Source of the DNA: JARFVT01 sp036677425
Lineage (GTDB): Bacteria; Pseudomonadota; Alphaproteobacteria; UBA8366; Aestuariispiraceae
Length of the DNA stretch: 64,000 nucleotides
Direction of reading: 5' to 3'
Assembly: GCA_036677425.1 (NCBI GenBank)
Contig: JARFVT010000013.1
Coordinates: 744,001 to 808,000 of the forward strand
Below, piece after piece: positions 28,431-38,422 of this stretch (position 1 is its first letter; each line of letters starts with the position of its first letter). Position numbers and translations under genes: made by a program. The notes under the pieces are model-generated. The model ran no database searches, was not told the origin of the DNA, and saw only the letters and a list, made by a program, of their open reading frames with translations.

Positions 28431-29201
28431 ATGGGCGATGTGATTAATGATGCGGCTGATAGTGAAATTAATTTAGAAGATATTAGCCAAATCAAATTTA
28501 AGCGTGTTCTTTTGAAAGTTTCAGGGGAAGCCTTAATGGGAAAAAGAGACTATGGTCTTGATCCTGACACTGTTGCGCGTCTTGCATTGGAAATTGCCCA
28601 AGTGCAAAAAATGGGTGTGGAAATTTGTTTGGTTATTGGTGGTGGAAATATCTTTCGTGGCATTTCCGCTTCTGCCAAGGGAATGGAACGCACCACTGCT
28701 GATTATATGGGGATGTTAGCAACGGTTATGAACGCCCTTGCCATGCAATCAGCACTTGAACGTTTAGGTGTGCAAACCCGCGTTTTATCGGCCATCCCAA
28801 TGCAATCTGTTTGCGAGCCATATATAAGACGGCGTGCCGTGCGCCATATGGAAAAATCACGAATAGTAATTTTTGCTGCTGGTACTGGTAATCCATTTTT
28901 TACAACCGATACAGCCGCCGCATTACGGGCATCGGAAATGGATTGTGAAGCTATGTTAAAAGGCACAAAGGTCGATGGCGTTTATGATGCCGATCCTGTT
29001 TTAGTGCCAAATGCAAAACGTTATGATAAACTTAGCTATAAACAAGTTCTAACTGATGATTTAAAGGTTATGGACGCATCTGCCATAACATTAAGCCGTG
29101 ATAATAATATACCAATTTTTGTTTTTTCAATTCATAATGAAAATGGCTTTAAAGATGTGATGATGAATAAAGGCAAATTTACAATTGTTACAAATGGCTA
29201 G
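28431..29201 (+). CDS. pyrH: Uridylate kinase
   Basis: Phosphorylates UMP to UDP. The ATP-phosphate segment LLKVSGEALMG, the glycine-rich VIGGGNIFRG and the UMP-site region GTGNPFFTTDTAAALRA are clear. The 256 residues include a polar N-terminal extension of about 20 residues before the usual start of the fold. Two ATGs lie at 28428 and 28431; GGAGG at 28421-28425 is too close to the first, so the second is preferred. It sits in the conserved order tsf-pyrH-frr. Confidence 0.95.
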   Translation: MGDVINDAADSEINLEDISQIKFKRVLLKVSGEALMGKRDYGLDPDTVARLALEIAQVQKMGVEICLVIGGGNIFRGISASAKGMERTTADYMGMLATVMNALAMQSALERLGVQTRVLSAIPMQSVCEPYIRRRAVRHMEKSRIVIFAAGTGNPFFTTDTAAALRASEMDCEAMLKGTKVDGVYDADPVLVPNAKRYDKLSYKQVLTDDLKVMDASAITLSRDNNIPIFVFSIHNENGFKDVMMNKGKFTIVTNG

Positions 29202-29280
29202 ACAATAATATATTTGCAGTCAACAATGCAATATTTGCAATAATGTTTAACGGGGAATATTTAACGGGAGTTTTGGAATA

Positions 29281-29835
29281 ATGTCGGTTGATATGAAAGA
29301 TATTGAACGCAGAATGAATGGCGCGGTTGGCGCATTATCAAATGAATTTTCAGGTCTTCGCACTGGTCGGGCCAGCCCAAGCCTGCTTGACCCAATTCAA
29401 GTTGATGCCTATGGGGCATTAATGCCGATGAACCAAGTCGGTAGCGTTAGCGCACCAGAGCCACGGCTTTTAAGTGTTACAGTGTGGGATGGTGGTTTAA
29501 TTAAATCAGTAGAAAAGGCAATACGTGAATCTGATCTTGGTTTAAACCCAATGACCGAAGGCAATGTTATTCGCATTCCAATTCCAGAATTAAACGAAGA
29601 AAGACGGGCCGAATTAAGCAAGGTTGCAGGTAAATATGCCGAACAAGCCAAAATTGCCGTTAGAAATATACGCCGCGATGGTATGGATAGCGCAAAATCT
29701 ATGGAAAAAAATGGTGATATTGGCAAGGATGATGCCCATAAAATATCAGATGATATTCAAACTATAACCGATAAATATATTAAAAAAATTGATACAGATC
29801 TGCATGATAAAGAACAGGAAATAATGCAGGTATAA
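29281..29835 (+). CDS. frr: Ribosome recycling factor
   Basis: Splits the post-termination ribosome together with EF-G. The sequence GLRTGRASPSLLDPIQVDAYG and the long helical bundle with IRIPIPELNEERRAELSKV are family hallmarks (each is a tRNA-mimic feature). The 184 residues are normal. GGGAG precedes ATG 29281. It is 28 bases before uppS. Confidence 0.96.
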   Translation: MSVDMKDIERRMNGAVGALSNEFSGLRTGRASPSLLDPIQVDAYGALMPMNQVGSVSAPEPRLLSVTVWDGGLIKSVEKAIRESDLGLNPMTEGNVIRIPIPELNEERRAELSKVAGKYAEQAKIAVRNIRRDGMDSAKSMEKNGDIGKDDAHKISDDIQTITDKYIKKIDTDLHDKEQEIMQV

Positions 29836-29863
29836 TTAATTTAAATTGGGTTCTATCATATAA

Positions 29864-30604
29864 ATGGCCATAAATATAACGGTTGATAATTTGAAAATAC
29901 CTAAACATATTGCCATAATAATGGATGGCAATGGGCGTTGGGCAAAATCTCGTGGATTGCCGCGCATTGCAGGTCATCGCGAAGGGGCAAAATCCGTTCG
30001 TAAAATCATTAAAAAATCATCAAAAATTGGTGTTGAATATTTAACATTATATAGCTTTTCAATTGAAAATTGGAAGAGATCTGATAGCGAAATTTCAGGT
30101 TTGATGGGGTTGTTAAGGCGTTATTTAAAATCTGAAATCGTTGAATTACATGGCAATAATGTTCGTTTTAAAGTTATCGGTGTGCGCGATAACCTTGATA
30201 ATGATATTGTTAGATTGATTGAAGATGCAGAAAATATGACCGAACGCAATACTGGGCTAACATTAATTTTGGCGTTAAGTTATGGTGGCAGGCAAGAAAT
30301 TGTTGCTGCCGTGCGTAATATTGCAAAATCAGCGGAGCTTGGCTTGATAAAATCGGCCGCAGTTGATGCAGATGTTTTTGCCGCATATCTTGACACGGCG
30401 GGCATTCCTGATCCTGATTTATTAATAAGAACCAGTGGTGAACAGCGCATAAGTAATTTTTTATTATGGCAACTTGCCTATGCTGAATTATATTTTACCA
30501 ATAAATTTTGGCCAGAATTTAACGAGGATGACCTGATCATGGCGATTGAAAATTTTCAAAATAGAGACCGCCGCTTCGGGGCAACCGCAAATGACAGCAA
30601 ATAA
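29864..30604 (+). CDS. uppS: Undecaprenyl diphosphate synthase (cis-prenyltransferase)
   Basis: Builds the C55 lipid carrier for peptidoglycan and polysaccharide synthesis from farnesyl and isopentenyl diphosphates. The catalytic segment IIMDGNGRWAKSRG lies near the N-terminus, and the C-terminal isopentenyl-diphosphate site is LLIRTSGEQRISNFLLWQ. The 246 residues are normal. Its product requires the Dxr pathway encoded about 1 kb downstream. The end overlaps cdsA. Confidence 0.95.
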   Translation: MAINITVDNLKIPKHIAIIMDGNGRWAKSRGLPRIAGHREGAKSVRKIIKKSSKIGVEYLTLYSFSIENWKRSDSEISGLMGLLRRYLKSEIVELHGNNVRFKVIGVRDNLDNDIVRLIEDAENMTERNTGLTLILALSYGGRQEIVAAVRNIAKSAELGLIKSAAVDADVFAAYLDTAGIPDPDLLIRTSGEQRISNFLLWQLAYAELYFTNKFWPEFNEDDLIMAIENFQNRDRRFGATANDSK

Positions 30605-31406
30605 TATGGCGGCAAATAAAAGAGAATTAAAAACAAGAATAATATCAGCATTTGTTATGATTATGGTGTCATTTGGCGTTATTTGGGTAGGTAATACAAT
30701 ATTTTTGGCTTTTTTAATTATTTTATCAAGCCTAATGGCATGGGAATGGTCGCGTATTGCAATGGCTAAATCAAAATTATCATGGCTTGTTATGGCAATC
30801 ACTATTGGCTTGTCATTAATATTATTTACAATTGGCTATTCATTATTTGAAATTGTAATAACACTATCTATTGGTGCAGTTGTCGCATTCATGGTCGAAT
30901 GGCAGGCAAATATACATATAAAATTTTTAATATTTGCTGGTGTCTTTTATATTGCCTTGGCATTGTTAACTGCAATATGGTTACGGGCGCATAATGATGG
31001 CATAATATTGTTTTTCTGGCTTGCGGCTATGGTGGTTGCAACCGATATAGGTGCATATTTTTCTGGCAGATCAATTGGTGGTGCCAAGCTTGCGGTTAAA
31101 ATAAGCCCGAATAAAACATGGGCAGGGTTATTTGGTGGCATGATAGCAGCCGCAATTGTCAGTGCGATATTTGCCTATAATATGACCAGTAATATAAGCG
31201 ATATATATTATTTTGCCGTTTTGGCAATGGTAATTGCTGCAATCGCCCAAATGGGTGATTTGCTTGAATCATGGATGAAGCGTAAATCAAACCATAAAGA
31301 TTCTAGTAATATGATACCAGGGCATGGCGGGGTTTTAGATCGTTTTGATGGCTTCTTGGCTGCGACGCCTGTATTTGCTTTTTATATTAATTACGCAAAT
31401 ATTTAA
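30591..31406 (+). CDS. cdsA: Phosphatidate cytidylyltransferase
   Basis: Makes CDP-diacylglycerol, the precursor of all phospholipids here, in the inner membrane. It has about seven helices and the family signature near the C-terminus: SNMIPGHGGVLDRFDG, preceded by SPNKTWAGLFGG. The start is ATG 30591 (271 residues), inside the end of uppS, or ATG 30606 just after the uppS stop; GGGG at 30578 favours the first. The frame is also open to an upstream TTG, which I reject. Confidence 0.93.
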   Translation: MTANNMAANKRELKTRIISAFVMIMVSFGVIWVGNTIFLAFLIILSSLMAWEWSRIAMAKSKLSWLVMAITIGLSLILFTIGYSLFEIVITLSIGAVVAFMVEWQANIHIKFLIFAGVFYIALALLTAIWLRAHNDGIILFFWLAAMVVATDIGAYFSGRSIGGAKLAVKISPNKTWAGLFGGMIAAAIVSAIFAYNMTSNISDIYYFAVLAMVIAAIAQMGDLLESWMKRKSNHKDSSNMIPGHGGVLDRFDGFLAATPVFAFYINYANI

Positions 31407-31439
31407 CTAATTCATACAGAAAACCATGGTATTTAATTA

Positions 31440-32642
31440 ATGTCAAAACGCCGCATTTCAATTCTTGGTTCTACAGGTTCGGTTGGTCGCAGTACAATTG
31501 ATTTAATAAAGCGCAATCCTGATGAATTTAAGGTCATTGCGTTAAGCGCTAATAAAAATTTTAAATTATTGGCAGAGCAAGTACAATTATTACGGCCAGA
31601 GTTTATCGCACTTGGCGATGAAAATTTATATGGTGATTTAAAAAATATATTAGATCATATGAATATCAAGGTAGAAATTGCCTGTGGTGAACAAGCAATA
31701 ATCGATGCGGCATCTATTCCTGCCGATTGGATAATGGCGGCAATAATTGGTGCGGCGGGGTTAAAACCAACCTTGGCAGCAATAAAACAAGGCGGTATAG
31801 TTGCCTTTGCTAATAAGGAATGCCTTGTTTGTGCTGGTGATTTAGTAATGAAGATGGTTCGGCAATATAAAACAACCATGTTGCCGGTGGATTCCGAACA
31901 TAATGCTATATTTCAGGTGTTTTCTAATCAACAGCACCAATCAATAGACCGGCTTATTTTAACGGCATCTGGTGGGCCGTTTCGCACTAAAAATATGGAT
32001 TTCATGGCAACAGCAACCCCCGCGCAGGCCATAGCACATCCAAATTGGGATATGGGTGCAAAAATATCGGTCGATTCGGCAACTATGATGAATAAGGGGC
32101 TTGAAATTATCGAGGCAAGATATTTATTCGATATGCCTGATGATAAAATTGATATTTTAATTCATCCTCAATCAATAATTCATTCGATGGTTGAATATTG
32201 CGATGGTTCTATTTTGGCGCAAATGGGCGTACCAGATATGCGTGTTCCAATCGCATATTGCCTTGCATGGCCAAATCGCATGCAATCCCCATGTGAAAAA
32301 CTTGATTTTGCCAAGCTTGGACAGATGGAATTTAATGACCCAGACTTAATACGCTTCCCCGCGATTAACCTTGTTCGTCATGCCTTGGCAATGGGATCGG
32401 GCGCGACAACAATTTTAAATGCGGCAAATGAAATTGCAGTTGCGGCCTTTCTAAAAGAAAAAATAGGTTTTTTAGATATTGTAAATATCGTTGATGATAT
32501 ATTATCAAAATCTATATCTGGCATTGATATAAAATCAGACATAAATCATTGCCATAATTTAAACGCATTGGACGATATAATTGCACTTGATCAAGAAACA
32601 AGATCTATTACGTTTGAACTCATACAACAAAAGAAAATTTAG
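31440..32642 (+). CDS. dxr: 1-deoxy-D-xylulose 5-phosphate reductoisomerase
   Basis: The committed step of the MEP isoprenoid pathway: it converts DXP to MEP with NADPH. The nucleotide-binding loop ILGSTGSVGRSTIDLI is at the N-terminus, and the metal and substrate site includes VDSEHNAIFQ, LTASGGPFR and SVDSATMMNKGLEIIEA. The 400 residues are full length. It lies between cdsA and rseP, as in many proteobacteria. Confidence 0.96.
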   Translation: MSKRRISILGSTGSVGRSTIDLIKRNPDEFKVIALSANKNFKLLAEQVQLLRPEFIALGDENLYGDLKNILDHMNIKVEIACGEQAIIDAASIPADWIMAAIIGAAGLKPTLAAIKQGGIVAFANKECLVCAGDLVMKMVRQYKTTMLPVDSEHNAIFQVFSNQQHQSIDRLILTASGGPFRTKNMDFMATATPAQAIAHPNWDMGAKISVDSATMMNKGLEIIEARYLFDMPDDKIDILIHPQSIIHSMVEYCDGSILAQMGVPDMRVPIAYCLAWPNRMQSPCEKLDFAKLGQMEFNDPDLIRFPAINLVRHALAMGSGATTILNAANEIAVAAFLKEKIGFLDIVNIVDDILSKSISGIDIKSDINHCHNLNALDDIIALDQETRSITFELIQQKKI

Positions 32643-32650
32643 GTGTTATT

Positions 32651-33787
32651 ATGGATAGTTTTTTTAATTCTCTAGGCTATGGTAATTTTATTATTGTGCT
32701 TTGCGTTTTGATATTTGTGCATGAACTTGGTCATTATGCAGTTGCAAAATTATGCAATGTTCGGGTCGAAGTTTTCTCCATTGGTTTTGGCAAAGAAATA
32801 TTCGGTTGGTATGATAAAAGCGGTACAAGATGGAAATTGTCGATTATACCATTAGGTGGTTATGTTAAAATGTTTGGTGAAAGATCAATGCCAAAAAATG
32901 ATGATAATTTGCAAAATAACCAAAATTTAGCTAATCAAAATCTAAGCGAAGATGAAATTAAATATTCATTTGCTCATAAAAACTTATCGCAACGAAGCGC
33001 AATAGTCGCCGCTGGGCCTGCTGCTAATTTTATTTTTGCAATCATTGCCTTTGCGGCGATGTTTTATTTTGCCGGCAAACCAACGCCACCCGATTTCATG
33101 AAATCTGGTATAGGCCGTGTCATTGCTGGTTCTGCTGCTGCGGATGCTGGGTTTATGGCTGGTGATGTAATAATTCAAATTGATAATGCCAATATATCGA
33201 AATTTACTGATCTTGTGAAGGCTGTTTCCACGAGCCAAGGCCGAGAACTTGCCTTTAACATTTCAAGAAATGGTATGTTGAAAAATATAGTAGTTAGCCC
33301 GCGCAAAGAAAAAATCCAAACCAATGATGGTCAGATGATTGAAATTTATCGTCTTGGGGTTGGCGCTCCTATGATGCAATTTAATAAATTATCATTTGGC
33401 GATTCTATTTCTGCGGCAATTAGTGAAACATGGAATATGGTAATATTAACCCTAGAATCTCTATGGGACATGATAATTGGTAAAATTGGCATGGAAAATA
33501 TGGGTGGGCCGATTAAGATTGCCCAAATATCAAGCGATGTGGGTAATATGGGCGGGCTTGCAATTCTAAGTTTGATGGCTATCTTATCAATTAACCTTGG
33601 TTTATTAAATTTATTTCCGATACCTATGCTTGATGGTGGACATTTATTATTTTATGCATTCGAAGCAATCTTAAGGCGACCATTAAATGCAAGGGTGCAA
33701 GAAATATTTTTACGAATAGGGTTAATGTTACTGTTGTCTCTTATGGTATTTGTAACAATAAATGATATTATAACTATCGCATTTTAA
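32651..33787 (+). CDS. rseP: Site-2 intramembrane metalloprotease RseP
   Basis: A zinc protease of the inner membrane that cuts anti-sigma factors and leftover signal peptides. The zinc motif VHELGHYAVAK lies in the first helix and the third ligand in FPIPMLDGGHLLFY in the penultimate helix. One PDZ domain is seen at about residues 155-225 (AADAGFMAGDVIIQID). The 378 residues are normal. No anti-sigma or sigma factor gene is in the window, so the substrate is unknown. Confidence 0.94.
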   Translation: MDSFFNSLGYGNFIIVLCVLIFVHELGHYAVAKLCNVRVEVFSIGFGKEIFGWYDKSGTRWKLSIIPLGGYVKMFGERSMPKNDDNLQNNQNLANQNLSEDEIKYSFAHKNLSQRSAIVAAGPAANFIFAIIAFAAMFYFAGKPTPPDFMKSGIGRVIAGSAAADAGFMAGDVIIQIDNANISKFTDLVKAVSTSQGRELAFNISRNGMLKNIVVSPRKEKIQTNDGQMIEIYRLGVGAPMMQFNKLSFGDSISAAISETWNMVILTLESLWDMIIGKIGMENMGGPIKIAQISSDVGNMGGLAILSLMAILSINLGLLNLFPIPMLDGGHLLFYAFEAILRRPLNARVQEIFLRIGLMLLLSLMVFVTINDIITIAF

Positions 33788-33917
33788 TAGAATTATTTTA
33801 GTTTAAAACAAGTCATGTTTTTATTATGATATTATGGTAGTTAATGATATGATAGTTTAATATTAAGTTAATTTTTATTGTTTGAAATATTTATTTTAAA
33901 ACTATGGAGATATCTAG

Positions 33918-36308
33918 TTGGGTAATCGTTTATATTCACAATCTTTAAATTTATTTTTTTCATTATGCGCCATTATAGGTATATTTACGCTTTCGCCTGT
34001 AATATTATCAGCGCAAGAATTACCAAAAATAATTGCACCAAAACCAATTGATGCTGCGCCTTCAATTAATAATGAAAATATGCCAACTAATAATGACGTC
34101 ACATTCACAGGCATGCCAACCATTAAAAACATTATAGTTAATGGTGTTAAACGCATTGAAAATGAAACTGTTCTATCATATTTATCTTTTAAAGATGGCG
34201 ATATATTTAACCCAATAAATATAAATAAGTCATTAAAGACTTTATTTTCATCTGGGCTTTTTGCCGATGTAACTATTCATCGAAACGGTGATAATGTTAT
34301 TATTAAAGTTGTAGAAAACCCGATAATCAATCGCATAGTATTTGAAAAAAATGAAAAAATAAAAGATAAAATATTGGCGGGCGAAGTGCAATTAAGGCCG
34401 CGTGTTGTTTATACAAGGACAAAAGTTCAAAATGACGTGAAACGTATTTTAGATATTTACCGTCGTAGCGGGCGTTTTGCCGTTAATGTCGATCCAAAGG
34501 TTATACAGCTCGATCAAAATAGAGTTGACTTAGTCTTTGAAATCAACGAAGGGCCAAAAACTGGTATAACAAAAATAAGCTTTGTCGGTAATAGATATTT
34601 TAGTGATAGTGCGTTACGGACTGAAATTTTTACCAAGGAAAGCAGATGGTATCGTTTTTTCAGCAGCGCTGATTCTTATGATCCTGACAAATTAACATTT
34701 GATCGTGAATTATTACGGCGGTTCTATTTACAAAATGGTTTTGCTGATTTTCGTGTTACCTCTGCTGTTGCGGAACTTTCTGAAAATAAAGAAGGCTTTT
34801 ATATTACCTTTACAATTGACGAGGGCGGGCGGTATAAATTTGGCGATTATAAGGTTACTTCCAAAATAAGAGATATTGATGCTACAGAATTTTTAAATGA
34901 TATAAAAATAGAAAAAAATGAATGGTATAATGCAGATATAGTCGATGATAGTATCAACTCACTTAGCGATGCTATTGGCAATAAAGGTTATGCCTTTATT
35001 AATATTAGACCAGATATCGATAGGGATAATAAAAATAAAATAATTAATATTAATTTTACGATTAATGAAGGTCAACGCACATATGTTGAACGCATTGATA
35101 TTAATGGTAATATTCGCACAATTGATAAGGTGATAAGACGTGAATTTAAGCTTGTCGAAGGCGATGCCTTTAATTCTAATAAATTAAATTTATCAAAAAA
35201 ACGCATCAAAGACCTTGGCTTTTTTAAATCAGTTGAAATTACAAACCTGCCTGATTCAACTCCAGATTCTACAATTATCCAAACGGATATAGAAGAAAAA
35301 TCGACTGGCGAGCTATCTTTTGGGGCGGGATATTCTACTCAAGACGGTGTCTTGGGTAGTATCGGGATGCGGGAATTAAATTTTCTTGGTAAAGGGCAAA
35401 AACTTTCAGTTAAATTTAATTTAGGATCTAGCATAAGCGATTTTGACGTTAGCTTTACCGAACCATATTTTATGGATAGAGAGCTTTCTGCTGGTTTTGA
35501 CCTTTTCCATACTGTGCGTGATAATCAAGATTCTTCATCATATGATTCGCGCCGTGCTGGTGCTGGGATAAGGCTTGGCTATGAAATATCCAAATACTGG
35601 AGACAGCAATTACGCTATAAATTTTCAAATGATACGGTTGAAAAAATAAAAAGCAACGCATCAATTTATATTAAAGCACAAGAGGGAGAAGCCAATTCAT
35701 CGGTGATTGGACATACATTAACATATGATCGTCGTAATAGTTCTGTTAAGCCAACGGATGGATATATATTTCAATTCAGTAATGACTTTGCTGGTGTTGG
35801 TGGCGATGTTAATTATTTAAAAACCGCACTTAATGCTGTTAATTATTACCAAATTGCCGATGGTTATGTTTTATCAACTGGCATTGAATTAGGTAATATT
35901 ATTTCAACAGATAATAGTGACATACGTATTTTCGATAGATATTTTCTTGGTGGTAGTAATCTACGTGGATTTAAGCGTGCAGGCGTTGGCCCGCGTGATA
36001 TAAAAACCGATGATGCGTTGGGCGGGCGCAATTATGCTAGTAGTTCGATAGAGTTAAGTTTTCCACTTGGGCTTCCCAATGAATTTGGTTTATCGGGCGC
36101 AATATTTACTGATATTGGTGTGCTTACAAATGTTGAAGAAAGCGGCGCAAATATTATTGATACAGGTAGTATTCGTGCCTCTATTGGCTTTGGTTTTAAC
36201 TGGTCATCACCATTTGGTCCAATACGTATGAATTTCACACAAGCCATATTAAAAGAAAAACATGATGATACGGAAACTTTCAGATTTAACTTTGGCACAA
36301 GATTTTAA
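33918..36308 (+). CDS. bamA: Outer membrane protein assembly factor BamA
   Basis: The central subunit of the machine that folds beta-barrels into the outer membrane. A signal peptide (hydrophobic core FFSLCAIIGIFTLSP, cut near ILSAQE) is followed by a linker of about 45 residues, five POTRA domains from about residue 70 to 430 and a 16-strand barrel with the conserved loop LGGSNLRGFKRAG. It ends in FNFGTRF, with the final aromatic expected for barrel assembly. The start is TTG at 33918, supported by GGAG at 33905 and by the signal peptide. 796 residues. Confidence 0.95.
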   Translation: MGNRLYSQSLNLFFSLCAIIGIFTLSPVILSAQELPKIIAPKPIDAAPSINNENMPTNNDVTFTGMPTIKNIIVNGVKRIENETVLSYLSFKDGDIFNPININKSLKTLFSSGLFADVTIHRNGDNVIIKVVENPIINRIVFEKNEKIKDKILAGEVQLRPRVVYTRTKVQNDVKRILDIYRRSGRFAVNVDPKVIQLDQNRVDLVFEINEGPKTGITKISFVGNRYFSDSALRTEIFTKESRWYRFFSSADSYDPDKLTFDRELLRRFYLQNGFADFRVTSAVAELSENKEGFYITFTIDEGGRYKFGDYKVTSKIRDIDATEFLNDIKIEKNEWYNADIVDDSINSLSDAIGNKGYAFINIRPDIDRDNKNKIININFTINEGQRTYVERIDINGNIRTIDKVIRREFKLVEGDAFNSNKLNLSKKRIKDLGFFKSVEITNLPDSTPDSTIIQTDIEEKSTGELSFGAGYSTQDGVLGSIGMRELNFLGKGQKLSVKFNLGSSISDFDVSFTEPYFMDRELSAGFDLFHTVRDNQDSSSYDSRRAGAGIRLGYEISKYWRQQLRYKFSNDTVEKIKSNASIYIKAQEGEANSSVIGHTLTYDRRNSSVKPTDGYIFQFSNDFAGVGGDVNYLKTALNAVNYYQIADGYVLSTGIELGNIISTDNSDIRIFDRYFLGGSNLRGFKRAGVGPRDIKTDDALGGRNYASSSIELSFPLGLPNEFGLSGAIFTDIGVLTNVEESGANIIDTGSIRASIGFGFNWSSPFGPIRMNFTQAILKEKHDDTETFRFNFGTRF

Positions 36309-36328
36309 TTTATTATTTGGTATTTATT

Positions 36329-36898
36329 ATGATTAAGAAATATTTCTCGGTTGCTGCCTTTATATTGGCAATATCAATTTCATTTACAGCATATTCTCAA
36401 GACAACGAATTTTCACCAAAAATTGCATTAATTGACCTTAAAAAAGTTGAAACAGAATCAATTGCGTGGAAAAGTTTAAGTAAACAAATTAATGCAAGGC
36501 GTACAAAGGTAAAAAATCAAATTCAAGAAATACAGTCTAAATTAGAAAAAAAATCAAAGAACCTGGAATCACAACGGGCAATTTTATCGGCGGATGCCTT
36601 TGCAGTTGAGGTTAGTGAATTTAAAAAAGAACGTGCCAAACTTGATCAAACAGCAAGAATTCAAAAACAAAATTTGGATAAAGCATTTTTAGATGCGCGC
36701 GGGCAAATTAGAAAAGCGGTTAATATTTCCATATTGGAATTTATTAAGAAAAATAAAATAACATTGTTATTAAAAGCAGGTGATACGGAATCAACCGTTT
36801 ACTTTGCGACGACAAATATGTTTATTAATGATCAGGTTTTGGCTCTTTTAAATCAAAAAATTAAAACAGTTACTTTACTTCGTGAAAATTCTGAATAA
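36329..36898 (+). CDS. Skp/OmpH-family periplasmic chaperone
   Basis: A probable chaperone carrying unfolded outer-membrane proteins to BamA. A signal peptide (SVAAFILAISISFTAYSQ) precedes a mature part with the long, Lys/Glu/Gln-rich coiled-coil arms of the OmpH family and the core strands IALIDLKKV and KKNKITLLLKAG. 189 residues. ATG 36329 is chosen over an in-frame TTG 12 bases upstream. The location directly between bamA and lpxD is the usual one for skp. Confidence 0.9.
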   Translation: MIKKYFSVAAFILAISISFTAYSQDNEFSPKIALIDLKKVETESIAWKSLSKQINARRTKVKNQIQEIQSKLEKKSKNLESQRAILSADAFAVEVSEFKKERAKLDQTARIQKQNLDKAFLDARGQIRKAVNISILEFIKKNKITLLLKAGDTESTVYFATTNMFINDQVLALLNQKIKTVTLLRENSE

Positions 36899-36911
36899 TG
36901 GTTGATAAATA

Positions 36912-37946
36912 ATGGCAAATTTAAAGTTTTATATTAATGATGGGCCATTTTTATTAACTGAAATTTCTACGGCAATTGATTGTAATATTGAAATAATTAA
37001 TAGTAATATTGATAATAAGTCAATCATTGATGTTGCATCTTTAGAAGATGCAACTGCTGATGAATTAAGTTTTTTGGATAATAGAAAATATATTAACAGC
37101 TTTTCAAAAACCAAGGCTGGTGCAGTTATTATTCATCCCGACATGTTGCCATATGCGCCTGATAATGTGATATGTTTAACCACAACACAGCCTTATGTTG
37201 CCTATGCCTTGGCAGCAGAAAAATTTTATCCAGCACCAAAATTAATAGCAAAAATTGATAAAAATTCATATATTGATGATAGCGCAACCATTGGCGATGG
37301 TTGCAGAATTGATGCGGGAGTATCGATTGCGGCTGGCGTTGAAATAGGAAATGGCTGTCATATTAATGCTAATGCGGTTATTGATGCTAATTGCACTATT
37401 GGTGCAAATAGCGTGATCGGCGCAACAAGCTATATCAGCTATTGCCATATTGGCAAAAATGCCAATATTCACCCTGGTGTTCGTATCGGTACACGTGGAT
37501 TTGGTTTTGCTATAGGCACTAGTGGTTTTGTCGATGTGCCGCAATTGGGTTTAGTCGTAATTGGCGATATGGTGGAAATTGGTGCAAATTCTACCATTGA
37601 TCGCGGCTCTTCTGGCGATACTATCATTGGATCGGGAGTGAAAATTGATAATATGGTGCATATTGCCCATAATGTTAAAATAGGCAATGGTTGTGTTCTT
37701 GCAGGGATGACGGGAATTGCTGGCAGTACAATATTAGAAAATTATGTTATGGCAGGGGCGCAATCTGGTATTGCAGGTCATTTGACCATTGGTATGGGCG
37801 CACAAATTGCTGCGAAATCTGGCGTGATACAAAATGTTGCGGCGGGTGAAAAATTGGCTGGTTTCCCCGCCGTTCCGATTAAGCAGTTTTTTAAGCAACA
37901 AATAACATTAAAGAAAATTACAAATTCTAGAAACAAAAAGAGTTAA
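36912..37946 (+). CDS. lpxD: UDP-3-O-acylglucosamine N-acyltransferase
   Basis: Adds the second hydroxyacyl chain in lipid A synthesis. An N-terminal uridine-binding domain (about residues 1-105) is followed by a left-handed beta-helix of hexapeptide repeats. The catalytic His is in KIDNMVHIAHNVKIG near residue 250. The 344 residues are normal. It starts 13 bases after the skp-like gene and heads the run lpxD-fabZ-lpxA-lpxI-lpxB. Confidence 0.95.
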   Translation: MANLKFYINDGPFLLTEISTAIDCNIEIINSNIDNKSIIDVASLEDATADELSFLDNRKYINSFSKTKAGAVIIHPDMLPYAPDNVICLTTTQPYVAYALAAEKFYPAPKLIAKIDKNSYIDDSATIGDGCRIDAGVSIAAGVEIGNGCHINANAVIDANCTIGANSVIGATSYISYCHIGKNANIHPGVRIGTRGFGFAIGTSGFVDVPQLGLVVIGDMVEIGANSTIDRGSSGDTIIGSGVKIDNMVHIAHNVKIGNGCVLAGMTGIAGSTILENYVMAGAQSGIAGHLTIGMGAQIAAKSGVIQNVAAGEKLAGFPAVPIKQFFKQQITLKKITNSRNKKS

Positions 37947-37951
37947 TTAAA

Positions 37952-38422
37952 ATGTCTGAAAATTCAGAAAATGATGAATATTTAAAAGATATCGATGTTT
38001 TGAAAATCATGGATCGTATTCCGCATCGCTATCCATTTTTATTGATTGATAAAATTATTGATATAAAACCGTTTGAATCGGCGGTTGGCGTTAAATGTGT
38101 TACTGTGAATGAACCTCATTTCCAAGGCCATTTTCCACAACGACCAATAATGCCGGGTGTGTTGATAATCGAATCAATGGCACAAACGGCAGGTGTTTTG
38201 GTGGTTTCATCATTAGGTCCAGAGGCTGAAGGCAAGTTGGTTTATTTTATGTCGATTGATAATTGTAAATTCCGTAAGCCGGTTGTGCCAGGTGATCAAA
38301 TGTTTATCGAAGTCGTAAAACAACAACGTCGCGGCCCTGTTTGGAAATTTAGAGGAATAGCAACGGTTGATGATAAAATTGTTGCGGAGGCAAATATCGC
38401 CGCAATGATTAGGGATGCATAA
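37952..38422 (+). CDS. fabZ: 3-hydroxyacyl-[acyl-carrier-protein] dehydratase FabZ
   Basis: A hot-dog-fold dehydratase of fatty acid elongation, competing with LpxA/LpxD for hydroxyacyl-ACP. The catalytic His is in GHFPQRPIMPGVL and the catalytic Glu in IIESMAQTAG. HRYPFLLIDKI near the N-terminus is typical. 156 residues. The stop overlaps the lpxA start by one base (TAATG). Confidence 0.96.
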   Translation: MSENSENDEYLKDIDVLKIMDRIPHRYPFLLIDKIIDIKPFESAVGVKCVTVNEPHFQGHFPQRPIMPGVLIIESMAQTAGVLVVSSLGPEAEGKLVYFMSIDNCKFRKPVVPGDQMFIEVVKQQRRGPVWKFRGIATVDDKIVAEANIAAMIRDA